A stretch of DNA of 33,173 nt from NCBI RefSeq assembly GCF_001039355.2, contig NW_019773625.1:336481-369653 (forward strand). The letters are read 5' to 3'. Positions 22,066 through 33,173 of the stretch are shown piece after piece. This DNA is from Lingula anatina (lineage: Eukaryota; Brachiopoda; Lingulata; Lingulida; Lingulidae). A program made the position numbers and the translations under genes. Below the pieces are notes generated by a model that saw nothing but the letters and a program-made list of their open reading frames with translations, was not told the DNA's origin and made no database searches. Positions within the stretch are counted from its first letter, which is position 1; each line of letters starts with the position of its first letter.

Positions 22066-25000
22066 TTTTATGTATTTTAGCAACACGTATCTAACGTGAA
22101 CAAAGGGAATTCAGGAGTTTTCACGTTTAGATACTAAGCACAAGACTCGTTCTTAATATTAATAAAACATTCATACAAGACATTTCAGTATATTTTGTTT
22201 ATCACTAAAATTAATTCCAACATTTTGTACTATAAAAGGTGTATGAATTCTTGTAACAAGAGTTTGCTCTTTGGTCTGATGTGGTCCTTCCAGAAATGTA
22301 ACGTACTGAGGGGTTAAACTTGAGAGCTATTTCTCGAGATTTTCACCCAATCACGAATGCATTCAAGCATGCCCGTACAAGCACGCAGTCACATATACAT
22401 GTGTACACCTTAATATTCATTAAAAAACGTTCTAGGTATTATATTAGTTCGAACTTAGGTTAGTGCCTTTGTTTAAAACCAACGTTAACTTGACATATTA
22501 ATTTGCATTTGTTTTTTTTTTTTCCCATAAGGTCCCCCACAGAAACCTATAATTTGGGAAGCTAAATCTCCGCACAGAAACACCATAGAGGTCTCCTGGG
22601 CGCCAGACGTGGACGGCGGCTTTGAACAGACCATCACCTTGGACATCAAACTCCAGAACGCGGATGACAGCACTTATGTGACAAAGCTGACGGTGACAAA
22701 CCCGGAGTACCTGGTCAACGTTACCACCATCTTGACGGACTTGGTTGAGAACCTCTTCTACACCCTGCGGTTCACGTCCACCAACACAAGAACAGTTGGT
22801 ATAAACAATGCCTCTGTCACGGTTGACGTACAGACCTTTTCTGACGGTGAGTTCTCAGGTCTAGAGTCAGCCGTCTGGAAGCCTGGGGTATTCTCAAGCT
22901 TTAATCAAAATACTATCCAGGCCTGGGTATCTGGGGAAAGAGTGTTTGTACAGGGTCACTTGTTGTTCTTTTAGCATGATCATAACGCTTAGGTTTATCA
23001 CCAAGGCGGTTTTTCTAACTTTACATACAATCGCTACTAATTATAAGGACTTCCGAGTCCACAGAGTTTTACACTGATGACTGAGATATACTGGGTAATG
23101 CTTATAGAAAAAAAATCTATTAGAAATATCCACTCCGGTCGACTTATCGTCCTGATCGCACTTCTTTCAAAATATTTTTTTTCTTTTTTTCAAGGTTTCA
23201 CATGCGAAAGATGGAAATCGGAGGGTAGCCTAACCAGCGGTACATATACCATAGATCCTGACGGCAACGGTCCTGTGACGTCATTTGACGTGGACTGCGA
23301 CATGACCTTTGACCCGCCCTTGACGATCGTCCACCATTCCATAGAAGGGAGAAGCTCTCAGCTTGGCCCGTCACATTCTGGCTACTACTATCGTTCCCTG
23401 AGTTATTCCCCCGCTACAACAGACCACGTGGTGGCGCTCGTAGACAAAGCAAGTCACTGTCACCAGTTTCGTAAATTCGAGTGCCATGGTGTTGGAAGTA
23501 AGTAACTTCATTTAAATACAAAGGGTTAGAATATGTTTTACAGAACTGACAAAATATTTTTTGAAATAATAAATAAAAGAGAATTCAACGATTACGGATT
23601 GATTACGGATCAAGGATTCACTGAAATAATTATTAATGGCGTTTTTGTGCCCGCCTGGTAGGTAGAATCATTCTACATTGAAGTGCAGATCAATTATCAT
23701 TTAACAATATAATAATGGCATTCATCGTCTTCTGGTAAGTGTAGTGATAACTGACGGAATAATAGTTTCTTTTTTTTGGGGGGGGGTGGAGGCGGGGGAG
23801 GGTCAGGTAGACCTTCGAGGAAGTTGGGAATCTTTCAAATCTCGAGTTGACTATACTTAATAACGGCACTATCGCAAGTCCATGTCGTCAATCATCACCA
23901 TGTCCATCTATCATGAAGTGAATACCCGCGGTTTCAGATACCGGAAGCGGCACCGACCAAAGTGACAGGGACGGAGCCTACCAGTTCTGGGGCGCCTATT
24001 TTGCCGGCGGCTCCCCAGTATCTAAATGCCTTTGTGGAAAATATTCAGCATGTAGAAATGGGAGATGTAAGTATACATTCATCTTAAGCAAACTTCATTT
24101 GTAGCTTATTATTATACAAAAGGTTAAAGGGATAATAACTCTTCGTTTTGGCCAAAAAATTAATTTTCCTGGAGTAAACAATTTTCCCATACTTACCAAT
24201 GATTAATGAATCCATTTTTATATTCGAAGATAGTCCCTGGTTTTTTTCTAAAAAATTTGGTTTTTTGTTAAAATCTCTTAAGAGATTATAACAGAGTAAA
24301 GCCATCAATGGAGGTCAGGTGATCTGAAGACAAGCTCAGATATCAGAATAATAGCTATCTGCTGTTTTCGTCGTAAAACAGAATATATTATATTTCTAGG
24401 AGTTATTCACAATGTTTTTATTGTGAAATATAGATTTCATACGAAGAGTTATTATCCCTTTAAGTGGCAACGACTGACGTGAAATACTTCACGAAACAGA
24501 TTTCGATCATTTTTTCCATACTTTTTACTTCATTAAATGTCCTATGTCAAGTTATGCTTTTTTAATCATCCAAAACAAATCAAAACACCAAGTTCATACA
24601 ATTTATTCATTTATTTATGATAAAAACAAATAACGCTATCATAAATTATGTTGTAGATAATTATGGTGTACTTGTTGGAGATTTGAGATTTTTCTAATTA
24701 AAAAATTAATAAAAGTTGCCCGACAGTTTATTTCCACATTACACACACCGTTATGGATCCACGAGGTTCTCACGTTGCTTCGCTCGACTCTATATAAGTT
24801 CCTTGAAACAGATTTTACATGCATTTCTTGCGTAAAGATGAAAGGTAAAATATAAAATTGTTCTGAAGACTTTTGTGTTTAATCTATGAGGCATGGCTTT
24901 TGGCCTTTCCGGTGCTCACTGCAAAGAGTTAGTCATAGATACTAGTAAAAGCTTGGAAGAATTAGTATTAATTTTTAAGTTGCACTGACGCTTCACAGTG

Positions 25001-27472
25001 AAAGCCAAGTGGTTGCTATACAGTGGGTTTCAGGAACTGCCATCCGGTACCTTACTCATGCATTTTATAACACGTGGTCAATTTCAGCCGACTGTGCCTG
25101 CATGGCCAACGATGTCGTTTGGCGAGAATCTGCGGGATACCTTCAGGAGAAAGTGGTCCTTCCCATCGTGAATACAAGAATAAGTGACATTGACGGTACC
25201 AATGAAATGGGATTCGAGACACTGGGGCCGGTGGTTTGCTCTTCCTGGCCAGAAGGTAGGATTCATGGCACACAAATGAGTCCCTGAAATGTCAAATCGC
25301 GAAAGGTTCCACTTTAACCTGGAAATAGTATATAATTCCTAGAAGCTGACCTCATGATTGCATAAAGTCATCTCATGAGTGTTCTGAAATCCTTGTACTT
25401 TGCAATCTTGTCGAACAACTTCTTGAGTTGGACTGCATGTAGTTTTTGGTTCATATAAACCTGGTGTGTGAAGTTATTGGCTCATTATATATTAAATTTT
25501 TTTTTTTTGGAAAATAATGGTTCTTTTCAATGTTAACTCAATCAACCTGCAAATTGAAACAGATTAATATGTTTTGCACTTAAAAACTATCTATCCGTCT
25601 CTAAGGTCACAAAAGAGCACGTGCCATTCTACGCAGGCCCCCAGTATGTGAACGCAGATGACAGCATGCAGATACTTAAGTTGATTAAGATATATTAAAA
25701 CCTTAAATATGTAACAAATATCCAGGTCGTGAACATCCGCTAGGGATGGAAAACTCCCTCATTGCTGATTCTGCACTCTCTGCATCAAACACCGACTCCA
25801 GTAGCCAGTGCACGGTGACCAACGGCCGAGTGGGGTCCGCCTTCGACGCGGCCTGGTGTCCACCTGCGGCTAACTTGGATACTGACCAATGGTTCCAAGT
25901 GGACCTGGGCAAGGTCATGGTAGTGACCAAGGTGGCCACACAGGTGAGAGTTGATTTGGGAGTACTGTACCCTAGCCGAGCGTTATTTTACATAGGAGAG
26001 TGATTATTGCAGTTTGACCATGACGTAAAAATAATGATGGCAACGTGTATTTCCCACATCATTAAATTGAAAAGAATCTCGTATCACAGTGTATGCATGT
26101 TACATTTACATGTGTACGTTGAGCAAGTGAATGTTAAATGCAACACAACCGCCTCACTCATCATGTGGACTATAAGTAACAAACATAATATTTTTGCGCA
26201 TTCAATACTTGTTCTTACAGTTACCAAATTGATTACTCGTAACACTGGCAACACATATGTGAAACACCAGTCTTTGGTCTGTAAAATTTAGATTCTAGTA
26301 AACCCCAAAGTTTCTAAAGTGTTGATATATTATTCATCGGGATATTTAAATTTCATCGACAATTTATTTGTACGTTCCATTAGGGTCAAGCCGGTCCGTC
26401 TAACCGCTGGGTAACAAAATACAGTCTCCTCTTCTCAAACCTTAGTTACACTAATTTTGAATGCTATACATCTGGAAATGGCACTTGTAAGGTAAGAGAC
26501 CCATTTGCTATCAATAATTTATCTGATTTGTGCCACCTTAATTGCACCTTTTGAGAGTACTTTCGGCTCTGCCATTCGTTAAACAAAACAGACAAGAGTC
26601 AAATGATCCGACCATGCAATTCAAGTAATTTGTTTTCATCAATTGAATAATCCTCGATGCCGTAGCGTTTGTATGTTAACAAAGTTGTAACTTTTAAACA
26701 GGTTTTCAATGGCAACTGGGACGGTGACGCAGTGCGCACTAATTACCTAAGACCTGCGGGTACAGGCAGATATATACGCTTCAATCCCAAGGCTTGGAAC
26801 ACACACATTAGCCTTAGAGCAGAAGTATATGGGTTTGAGGCAGGTAGGTCGGGTATTTAAAGAGATGTCGTGTCAAACTGTCTGTCCCCTCCCCCACATT
26901 TGCATGAGTATACCAGTAGGCCCCCTATGTTCAAGGCAGACTCGAATCTTATCTTACTTAAAAGTACAAATGAAGCGAGAGCAAATTCCCTGTAACGTAC
27001 CTACATAAATTATTATACCAGTTTGCGACAGATCAAATGACCAACTTGATAAATGACCAACGTCTCTTTTCTTAAAGGCATTTGTTTTTACCCTTAGGCT
27101 ATACTAACACCAGTGACATTCCCACTGGTCAGTCGGTCACTCTCACCTGTCCAACGGGCACTTGGCTTGACATCCAAGACGCATTTTATGGAGACGAGAG
27201 CCAAAACTGCCGTGCCACACAAAAGAACGCCATCAAGGCAGTTAAGACACCATGTCAACAGCGTTCGACCTGCACCGTCACATCCGGGACCTCCCTCTTT
27301 GGAGATCCGTGTTCCTCAGTGAGCAGCAAATATATGTGGATAACGTATAAATGTGTCTGTAAGTATATTGAATGGCACGTCATGTACTAGTATGAATGAC
27401 AGTATGGCTGAATGACAGATGTTAGGGCTCGTCTCTCTTATTCCAAATCTACTCGCCATCTCATATATATAT

Positions 27473-27507
<35 letters not shown>

Positions 27508-30500
27508 TCAGGCAATAAACATGAAAAAAGGGCATAATATTCAGTTACTCAGTTGTATTGAATTGTTTTTTCAAAATCAACTCCTACATTTGTCTAAAAT
27601 TCACATATTTTGTTAAATGATAGTTTACATCACTTTTCTAAACATACGCCTCATCTTTAAATATTATGTTGTAAATATTCTGTTCGCATCCCCCTTTCTT
27701 TAAGATGCAAATCAACTACCGTTCCACTTGTAATGAACACCAAAAATGTATCCTTTTTAGCCATCCTCAGTTCTTGCTACGAATACTATATGCACGGATT
27801 TACGTACAGCGGTCCCTTTGAAATTGATCCAGACGGTCCAAACAATGGCGTCGGGCCGTTCATCGTGGAGTGTGACATGACGTCGACACCACCTGGGAAG
27901 ACGTTAATTCACCATAATAGAGAGAGCGAGTCCGGGACTATTTCGGTAATTTTTGTCTTGTTGTTACACTTCTTTGGAATTGGTTCGGATGTTCTTATCT
28001 GTGAGCCTTGGTCCGTTGTTGGGAGGACCACATAATCCATAAAAATAAGCACGTCAGAAACGCCAGAAACGAAAGCGTTTTTACGAAAATTTAAGTGACA
28101 CGGTGTACATGTATGCTTACAAATGAATATATGTACGCATACTATAAGCCGTTTTCGTTTAGTAATTCATCATTTTTACTCTTTTGAATATTTAAATATG
28201 TAAATTATTTTCTTCAGATGGTGATTAGCCTTTGTTTGACTTTATATATTTCGGAACCATATTTAAAAAAATCTCAGACGGTTCTTTTTTCTCTAGGGTC
28301 ATGAAAATTGCGCCGGTTCAGGCTACACGGCCACTGTCACCTACTATGGGGTCACCCTTACCACCCACATACCACCCTTCATGAATACCGTTGGTGCCTG
28401 CTCTCAGTTTGGTAAATACCGCTGCAATGCAGCCTCTGGTGTAGGGACCACGTGCACTTGGGCCAAAGACAGAGGTGAACGAGTTTTCTGTTTCTAATAA
28501 ATCACTCGCAGTTGTATCTCGCGTACTTTGCACAATGCAGCATGTAGTTGGATCAAAGCCTTTATGAATATTAAGCTGATGTCATCAAATGTTGTAAAAG
28601 TATTGAATTTGGCAAAAAAGTATTGAATTTGGCTGAGGTCAGTTTGTTGTTTTGCAGACCTCAGAAAAGTGGTATTGACCATGGGGCAGATGAGATTGAT
28701 TTCACTTTCGGATGTATGCAAAACAACGCATTGACTGCTTTATCATAAATTGAAATACCTGGATGTCGAAGTCGTCCAAGATAAATAAAAAGTTGCAATA
28801 TAGCTGTAGTCGACCACATGTTTCCCATGAGATAATGACAATATATCTAGGGCCTGTTTCACGAAAGAATGTTTGGTCTTAACTTAAGACCGACAATTTG
28901 GCCTGTTTCAGTTCATAATAAAGCCAAATAATAGTAGCTCGCTTAGATAATTAAAGTATTGGTCTGAAATATCAACCATGTGCACGTATTATAACACAAG
29001 CGTAATATTTCATTTAATTGGATCTGCTATCTTGGGTAAAGGTACCAGTAGGCTAACGCTTTGGTTTAACGGTTGAGAGAAAATTTCTGGGCTAAAGTTT
29101 CTTTTTTATTTCAGCAGGTCGTAGTCTTTTGTGCCGCGTATTATAGGCAACTTGTCTGTTAACCACTATATGAAACGCATGTCTTTTAGGTGGTACTCAA
29201 ATCCCGTATTGGGCCGGTGGAAATGCAAATCACAAGTGCGCATGTGGGGTCGCTGGGACTTGTGACAGTAAGTGCATTATTAAATTTCACTGCCAAATTT
29301 TAAAGGATTTTAACAACTTATTTACGTTATTTATAGACCTGTCACTGTCTTGTCGTGTTAAGTCATTGCTTTATTTATTATTACTTGTGCGTTATATAAC
29401 TACACGTACCCTGTTATCGTACTGATAGTAATATGCAGGTTGCTTAGGATGACATAGGCCTATTTCTTGAATGTCATGGTACCAAGAACATAGAAATTTG
29501 AAAGACTTGCACCTCCGGTCTCACCTCCAGTACTTGTCACTTCTTAATGACGATTTACTTGATGAGACACGCCACAAAATAATGCCAGTTTTTGTATAAG
29601 CATTGTTGTTATTGTACGATTCAGTGCCACATGAAGCAACTTTTGCGAGCAAAGTAGGCCTATTACATTTAACCACGGTCTTATATTTAATTACCACTGC
29701 AAATATCTAAAATTTCTTCTTTTTAGATGGAAGAACCGATTGCAGTTGTAATCAAAATGACAACGCCGAAAGAGTCGATCAAGGTTATTTTACCGATAAA
29801 TCGTTGCTACCAGTGTCGTTCATTCACGTCGGAGACACCGGAGACGCCAGTGAATGGGGAAGATACACGTTTGGGCCTCTGGAATGTGAACCAGGTGAGA
29901 AAGGACGCTACCTACCAAATAAGGTGACATTGATTTGGTTTGAATGTCATACGGCAAACTCTTTGTGAACGCAGTATAATGGACAAAACGATACCATTCA
30001 AAATATTTGAAGGAGTTCAAAGGGTACCCTTAGCTTTGGAGACGTCCCGTCTCTTATTTTATCTTTTTAAACAACAGTTAATGATATGTTAACACCGAGA
30101 TGAAGTACTGTACACGTATGTGCCGTTGTATGCTGCTGCTCGTCACATATATGCGTTTACATCAAACCACCAGTCGCATAGGTTGATTATCTTTATGTCA
30201 CACACCCCTACCCCCCACCCTTGACAAAATCCAAGCTCTGCCACTGTTCGCATATAAGTAGGCTACATCTTTTTCCATTCCAGCATTGCCGTCTTGTACC
30301 GAATGGAAGCGATTTACCTCCACGAGCGGAACTTACTGGGTTGATCCAGACGGAGGCGGCGGCGTGGACGCATTCCAAGTTCAATGTGACATGTCCACCA
30401 ACCCGCCAACAGCCACGTTCAGCCATGACCATGAGGCCCGCACTCACGTGAGCGGATATGACCCCGCGTTGAGCTACTCCGCCACGCTGACTTATGATGA

Positions 30501-31472
30501 TGGTAGGTTGTTTTTTCGAAGTTTAATGTGACCATAAGTCATTTAATGGCCTACATTGAGCATTAGACCTTCAATACCTTTATTAGACCTTTAGACCTTT
30601 ATACAGTAAAAAAGTGAATGTTACCATTAAATTGAGTATTGTACATTTCAGCCAGTGTTGAACAAGTGGCCACTTACGTCGACTACGTTGGTGAGAGCTG
30701 TACGCAGCACGTGAAGTATGAATGTTACCACTCTGTTATATCGGTTAATAATGGTACATTAAATTACGCTGCCTGGTACGACCGCAATGGACAAGTGGCA
30801 CAGTTCTGGCCTGGCGGGGACCCCGACGGCGTGCCTTTCAACTGCGCATGCTCGCAAAATGGAACCTGTGCCAGCTCAGCACATAGTGAGTTGTTACCTG
30901 TGTGACAGGAATGGTAGTTCCACTAGGAAATGCCGTCTTTTCCCCATTACTTTGTACAGGTGACATTAGTGCCATGTACTAACCCCAATACTCCGACTAA
31001 CCCTAACATGTACTAATCACAGGGGATCCTGGACTATTATTCCTAGAACTACCTTTCCTGTCACGCCTGTGTTTGTCTACAGATATTTAATTCAGCCTTT
31101 AGTTTCTCGGGATTCCTTATCTTCTCTTTAATTTTGATTTTTGAATCATGCTAGCGCCAATCCTGCTTTGCTATATCTTGATACCCTCCTCACACGCTCG
31201 CGCACGGCTTGCATGCCCAAGACGCAACAGAAAACAATTAAATGATTTATTGTATAACATCTTCTGATGCATTACTCACTGTTGAGAATGAACTATAAAT
31301 AAGCTTTATTTGTAAAGCATGACCTTTATACCATATAGGCCTAACCCTCCCAGGTTTCTGAATTTCCTTGCAAAAATATTTGGTCAAAGTGGACATTATT
31401 CCAGTTTTTAGTTAAAGAATATACATGTACATGCATGTGGTACATGTGGATCCCTGAAAACGTTCATAACCA

Positions 31473-31522
<50 letters not shown>

Positions 31523-31694
31523 TATTTCTTGCATCCCAGACTGTAACTGTGACCTGAACGATTCTACATGGAGGGCTGACGAAGGCGACGTGACCGACCC
31601 CAGTTACTTGCCGGTATCCAAGGTTGAATTTGGCGACACCGGAGGAGGCGAGGAGGGATATCACACCGTGGGCCCACTGGTATGTCGCGGATAA
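19683..31694 (+). CDS. Secreted mosaic lectin-like protein: PAN-like, FN3, three Caspr-type fibrinogen-like units, F5/8C, SUEL (gene F)
   Basis: Sixteen exons: 19683-20013, 22532-22846, 23195-23497, 23938-24066, 25088-25255, 25726-25943, 26384-26491, 26702-26843, 27098-27358, 27761-27945, 28297-28474, 29190-29267, 29727-29894, 30284-30502, 30652-30885, 31540-31694 (3192 nt, 1063 aa). The frame is open throughout. Domains: signal peptide 1-16; PAN-like about 30-107; FN3 about 112-213; fibrinogen-like unit 1, 216-415; F5/8C discoidin about 418-571; SUEL/rhamnose-binding lectin 572-659 (FGDPC near its end); unit 2, 662-861; unit 3, 864-1063. Each unit runs C-x-x-(W/Y), DPDG, CDM, then a GG-x(n)-C-x-C block, then C-x-C to GP-(L/V)-x-C, as in Caspr/neurexin-IV proteins. 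No transmembrane segment or laminin G domain follows, so it is probably secreted. Module borders are phase 1, a sign of exon shuffling. AATAAA at 32000-32005 may end the transcript. Likely role in carbohydrate or cell-surface recognition (inference). Confidence 0.85.
20122..20148. repeat. (TC)n microsatellite
   Basis: A plain dinucleotide run in intron 1 of gene F. Confidence 0.9.
22033..22071. repeat. (TTTA)n microsatellite
   Basis: About nine tetranucleotide units in intron 1 of gene F. A similar run occurs at 27469-27509. Confidence 0.9.
24124..24463. mobile_element. piggyBac-type MITE with TTAA ends, 340 bp, in gene F intron 4
   Basis: The element is bounded by TTAA at 24124-24127 and 24460-24463. 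Directly inside are perfect 19-bp terminal inverted repeats, AGGGATAATAACTCTTCGT (24128-24146) and its complement (24441-24459). TTAA target duplication is typical of piggyBac-family transposons. The inside is AT-rich and has no transposase frame, so it is non-autonomous. Perfect arms suggest fairly recent insertion or a short constrained end. Confidence 0.8.
27469..27509. repeat. (TTTA)n microsatellite
   Basis: About ten units in intron 9 of gene F, after a short TA run. Confidence 0.9.
28601..28635. repeat. Short tandem duplication, AAAGTATTGAATTTGGC
   Basis: A 17-base block is repeated almost back to back in intron 11 of gene F. Confidence 0.75.
28855..28915. repeat. Dispersed-repeat-like end with 17-bp palindrome
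   Basis: GGCCTGTTTCACGAAA resembles ends of dispersed repeats in marine invertebrates. It is followed by the palindrome GGTCTTAACTTAAGACC (28875-28891) and then by GGCCTGTTTCA again (about 28901-28911). The full extent of any element is unclear. Confidence 0.4.
31475..31520. repeat. (TA)n microsatellite next to the last exon of gene F
   Basis: About 23 TA units end 19 bp before the exon 16 acceptor. They occupy the place where branch point and polypyrimidine signals would normally lie. Confidence 0.9.
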
Positions 31695-33173
31695 TTCCAC
31701 CAGGGATGCAGAAGTGATTTTTTTTCCTTTTAATTAATTTAAAAACCCGGTTTTTCTTCTCAATCCGCAGTCGATAACAGAAGTACTGCGTTACTGGCAG
31801 AATGTCAACCCCCCCCCCCCCCCCCCTCAAAAAAAAGGAACAAATTTCCTAGCAACCTACCCAGCTCCCCTGTGGTTTTTGGTTTATACAAAGTATACCG
31901 GGTACGTTATATTCAGTTTTGTCATTGTAACGATAAACAATGGTACAGATACGTCAATCACTCTGAATAAGAAAAAAAAATTGATGATGTGACAAACAAA
32001 ATAAAAGTTAAGACAAATGCTGACAAAATTAAGGCGTTAACTACAGACGTCAAAAGAAAGTCAAGGTGGCTGTTTTATTACGTGAGAACTTGCACATCTA
32101 CATGTAGTTTGTTTTTAAACGAGACCTTCGATTTGATGGCGAACATTGTGGTCAAATATGTGGAAAATATTAAGAAATGCCCGGATGCAGGGGCCAGGTT
32201 CAAGATGTACCATTGTTTTAAACTGTGATAACTCCTTTTCATAATTATCTGTGCTTTTTTTCTGTAAAAAATGAGTGATGAAAAAGTAACGCCTGCATTG
32301 GGTTTTATTCTTATCTTACTGAGAAATCAATTCGGTCGTCTGATTTTCTGTTCGGTCATTAAAGGATTACCAGACGAATTTGTTGTTGTTGTTTTTCTTA
32401 ATTTCTAGTTTTGCGATTACTTATAAGATAAAAAATATTTTCCGGGTGCTTTGAAATCGGTCTTTTTCTCGGAGGCATTGACTTAAAATACGAGTGATCC
32501 TTGCAAAACCTGCGACACTATCTCAAAAGAAATTGGCATCTCAAAAGAAATTGTTCTTCATACTTCTTTTACCGCCATTTGATGTTTTAAAATCTCTGAA
32601 GATTCGAAACTGAACTCTTAATTTGTCGCCAAAGCGCGAGGTTACAACCCCCCCCCCCCCCTTCTTGATATCATGTATATTATAGACCCGTGAGCGTTAG
32701 GGGAGACCGGGGCTAGTTGGACCCCGGGGTAAGTTGGCCCCCCGTCAATTTATGAAAAAGTAACTACGAGGTAAAAAAATTGGCCACATACTCTTGTAAA
32801 GTGACCGTAGCCTACAATGCTAAGGAAGTGTCGGACGTTAAAAAGTTTTACTTAAGCGGTGAGTCCAAATAAACGATTTTTGCACCTAAAAGTAATTTTG
32901 TTTAAGAGAATTAAAAATCAAGTTTCATAGGCTTTTGATCGAATATAATACATGTATAGGGCATCAAACTGAAGCTCATTGTTTCAAGTTTCACAGAGAT
33001 ATATCATCGTTGCTCATTCTAGCATCATAAATGGTTGCCATCCTTTAATATAAAAAAGGGGGAACCGGGGCTAGTTGGCCCCCTAGACTTGGGCCAAGTT
33101 GGACCCTCATATTACCCACAATCCTTTGCGCGCAACGCTGTTTGAAATAAACAAGTTGGTGAAATTGACAAAG
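31695..33173. other. 3' flank of gene F with homopolymers and GGGGCTAGTTGG repeats
   Basis: No gene is supported; an open frame at 31989-32228 has no domain. The stretch contains C18 (31809-31826), C14 (32648-32661), a possible poly(A) signal at 32000, a short direct repeat CTCAAAAGAAATTG at about 32522-32552, and a GC-rich repeat family at 32700-32744 and 33058-33107 that probably continues past the window. Confidence 0.5.
32700..33107. repeat. CCGGGGCTAGTTGG repeat family, two clusters
   Basis: CCGGGGCTAGTTGG occurs exactly at 32707-32720 and 33065-33078. Each is followed by a variant (AAGTTGGCCCC or AAGTTGGACCC) that repeats the same TTGG-xCCC theme. The space between is AT-rich. This may be the inside or an edge of a dispersed element; its class is unknown to me. 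Confidence 0.55.

Larger units (their letters stand above)
20014..22531 (+). other. Intron 1 of gene F with microsatellites
   Basis: A 2.5-kb intron lies between the PAN-like and FN3 exons (donor GTAAGT, acceptor after a T-run, CCCATAAG). It holds a TC run (20122-20148), a TTTA run (22033-22071) and a short imperfect inverted repeat at about 22087-22135 (GTATCTAACGTGA against TCACGTTTAGATAC). No other gene was recognised. Confidence 0.7.

Noticed and set aside
25009-25087. Upstream extension of gene F exon 5 to an in-frame ATG
   Set aside because: The acceptor TTTCAG at 25087 gives the correct phase and matches the start of the equivalent exon in unit 2; the upstream codons are intron.
31680-31685. 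GTATGT as a donor ending exon 16 of gene F before the stop
   Set aside because: Reading through keeps the GP-L-x-C cysteine found in units 1 and 2, then stops at 31692; no partner exon with a matching domain was found downstream. Kept only as an isoform possibility.

Overview
The window is animal nuclear genomic DNA. Genes are split by GT-AG introns, spacers are AT-rich and full of microsatellites and small inverted-repeat elements, and there is an assembly gap (61 Ns). The protein content (CARD modules on new partners, SUEL/rhamnose-binding lectin, F5/8C discoidin, PAN-like, FN3 and Caspr-type fibrinogen-like modules) points to a marine invertebrate bilaterian, either an invertebrate deuterostome (amphioxus, hemichordate, echinoderm) or a lophotrochozoan. 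I cannot fix the species from sequence alone.

Layout. (1) 376-2495 (+): five-exon gene A, a CARD fused to a Rab/Ras-like small GTPase. (2) 4040-6047 (+): four-exon gene D, a seven-pass membrane protein of unknown function with a faint TMEM26-like look. (3) 8233-11539 (-): gene B, a second CARD-GTPase. (4) 11763-15881 (+): gene C, a third CARD-GTPase, head-to-head with B across a 223-bp shared promoter interval. (5) 19683-31694 (+): 16-exon gene F, a secreted mosaic protein of 1063 residues: signal peptide, PAN-like, FN3, Caspr-type fibrinogen-like unit 1, F5/8C, SUEL lectin, unit 2, unit 3. All five gene models were assembled by hand from splice sites, frame and phase; each gives an uninterrupted reading frame of the expected length.

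The main discovery candidate is the cluster of three CARD-GTPase fusions. The fusion joins a death-fold adaptor module to a membrane-trafficking type GTP switch in one polypeptide of about 310-333 residues. B and C keep all GTPase motifs and end in a CPC-LRG-E-x-D tail. A has lost the catalytic glutamine of the DxxGQ motif, has an altered P-loop, and ends in a terminal C-K-C like a Rab prenylation signal. All three share the same four intron positions and phases, so they are duplicates of one ancestral fusion made across a phase-1 intron. A plausible reading is that GTP-regulated, membrane-tethered CARD platforms act in innate or cell-death signalling; this is inference.

Non-coding DNA holds a perfect 77-bp-arm palindrome (6264-6420), three MITE-like elements (8718-8998, 17468-17640, 24124-24463, the last with TTAA ends), a possible solo LTR (about 16642-16878), several short tandem duplications and many microsatellites. 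No tRNA, rRNA or CRISPR array was recognised.
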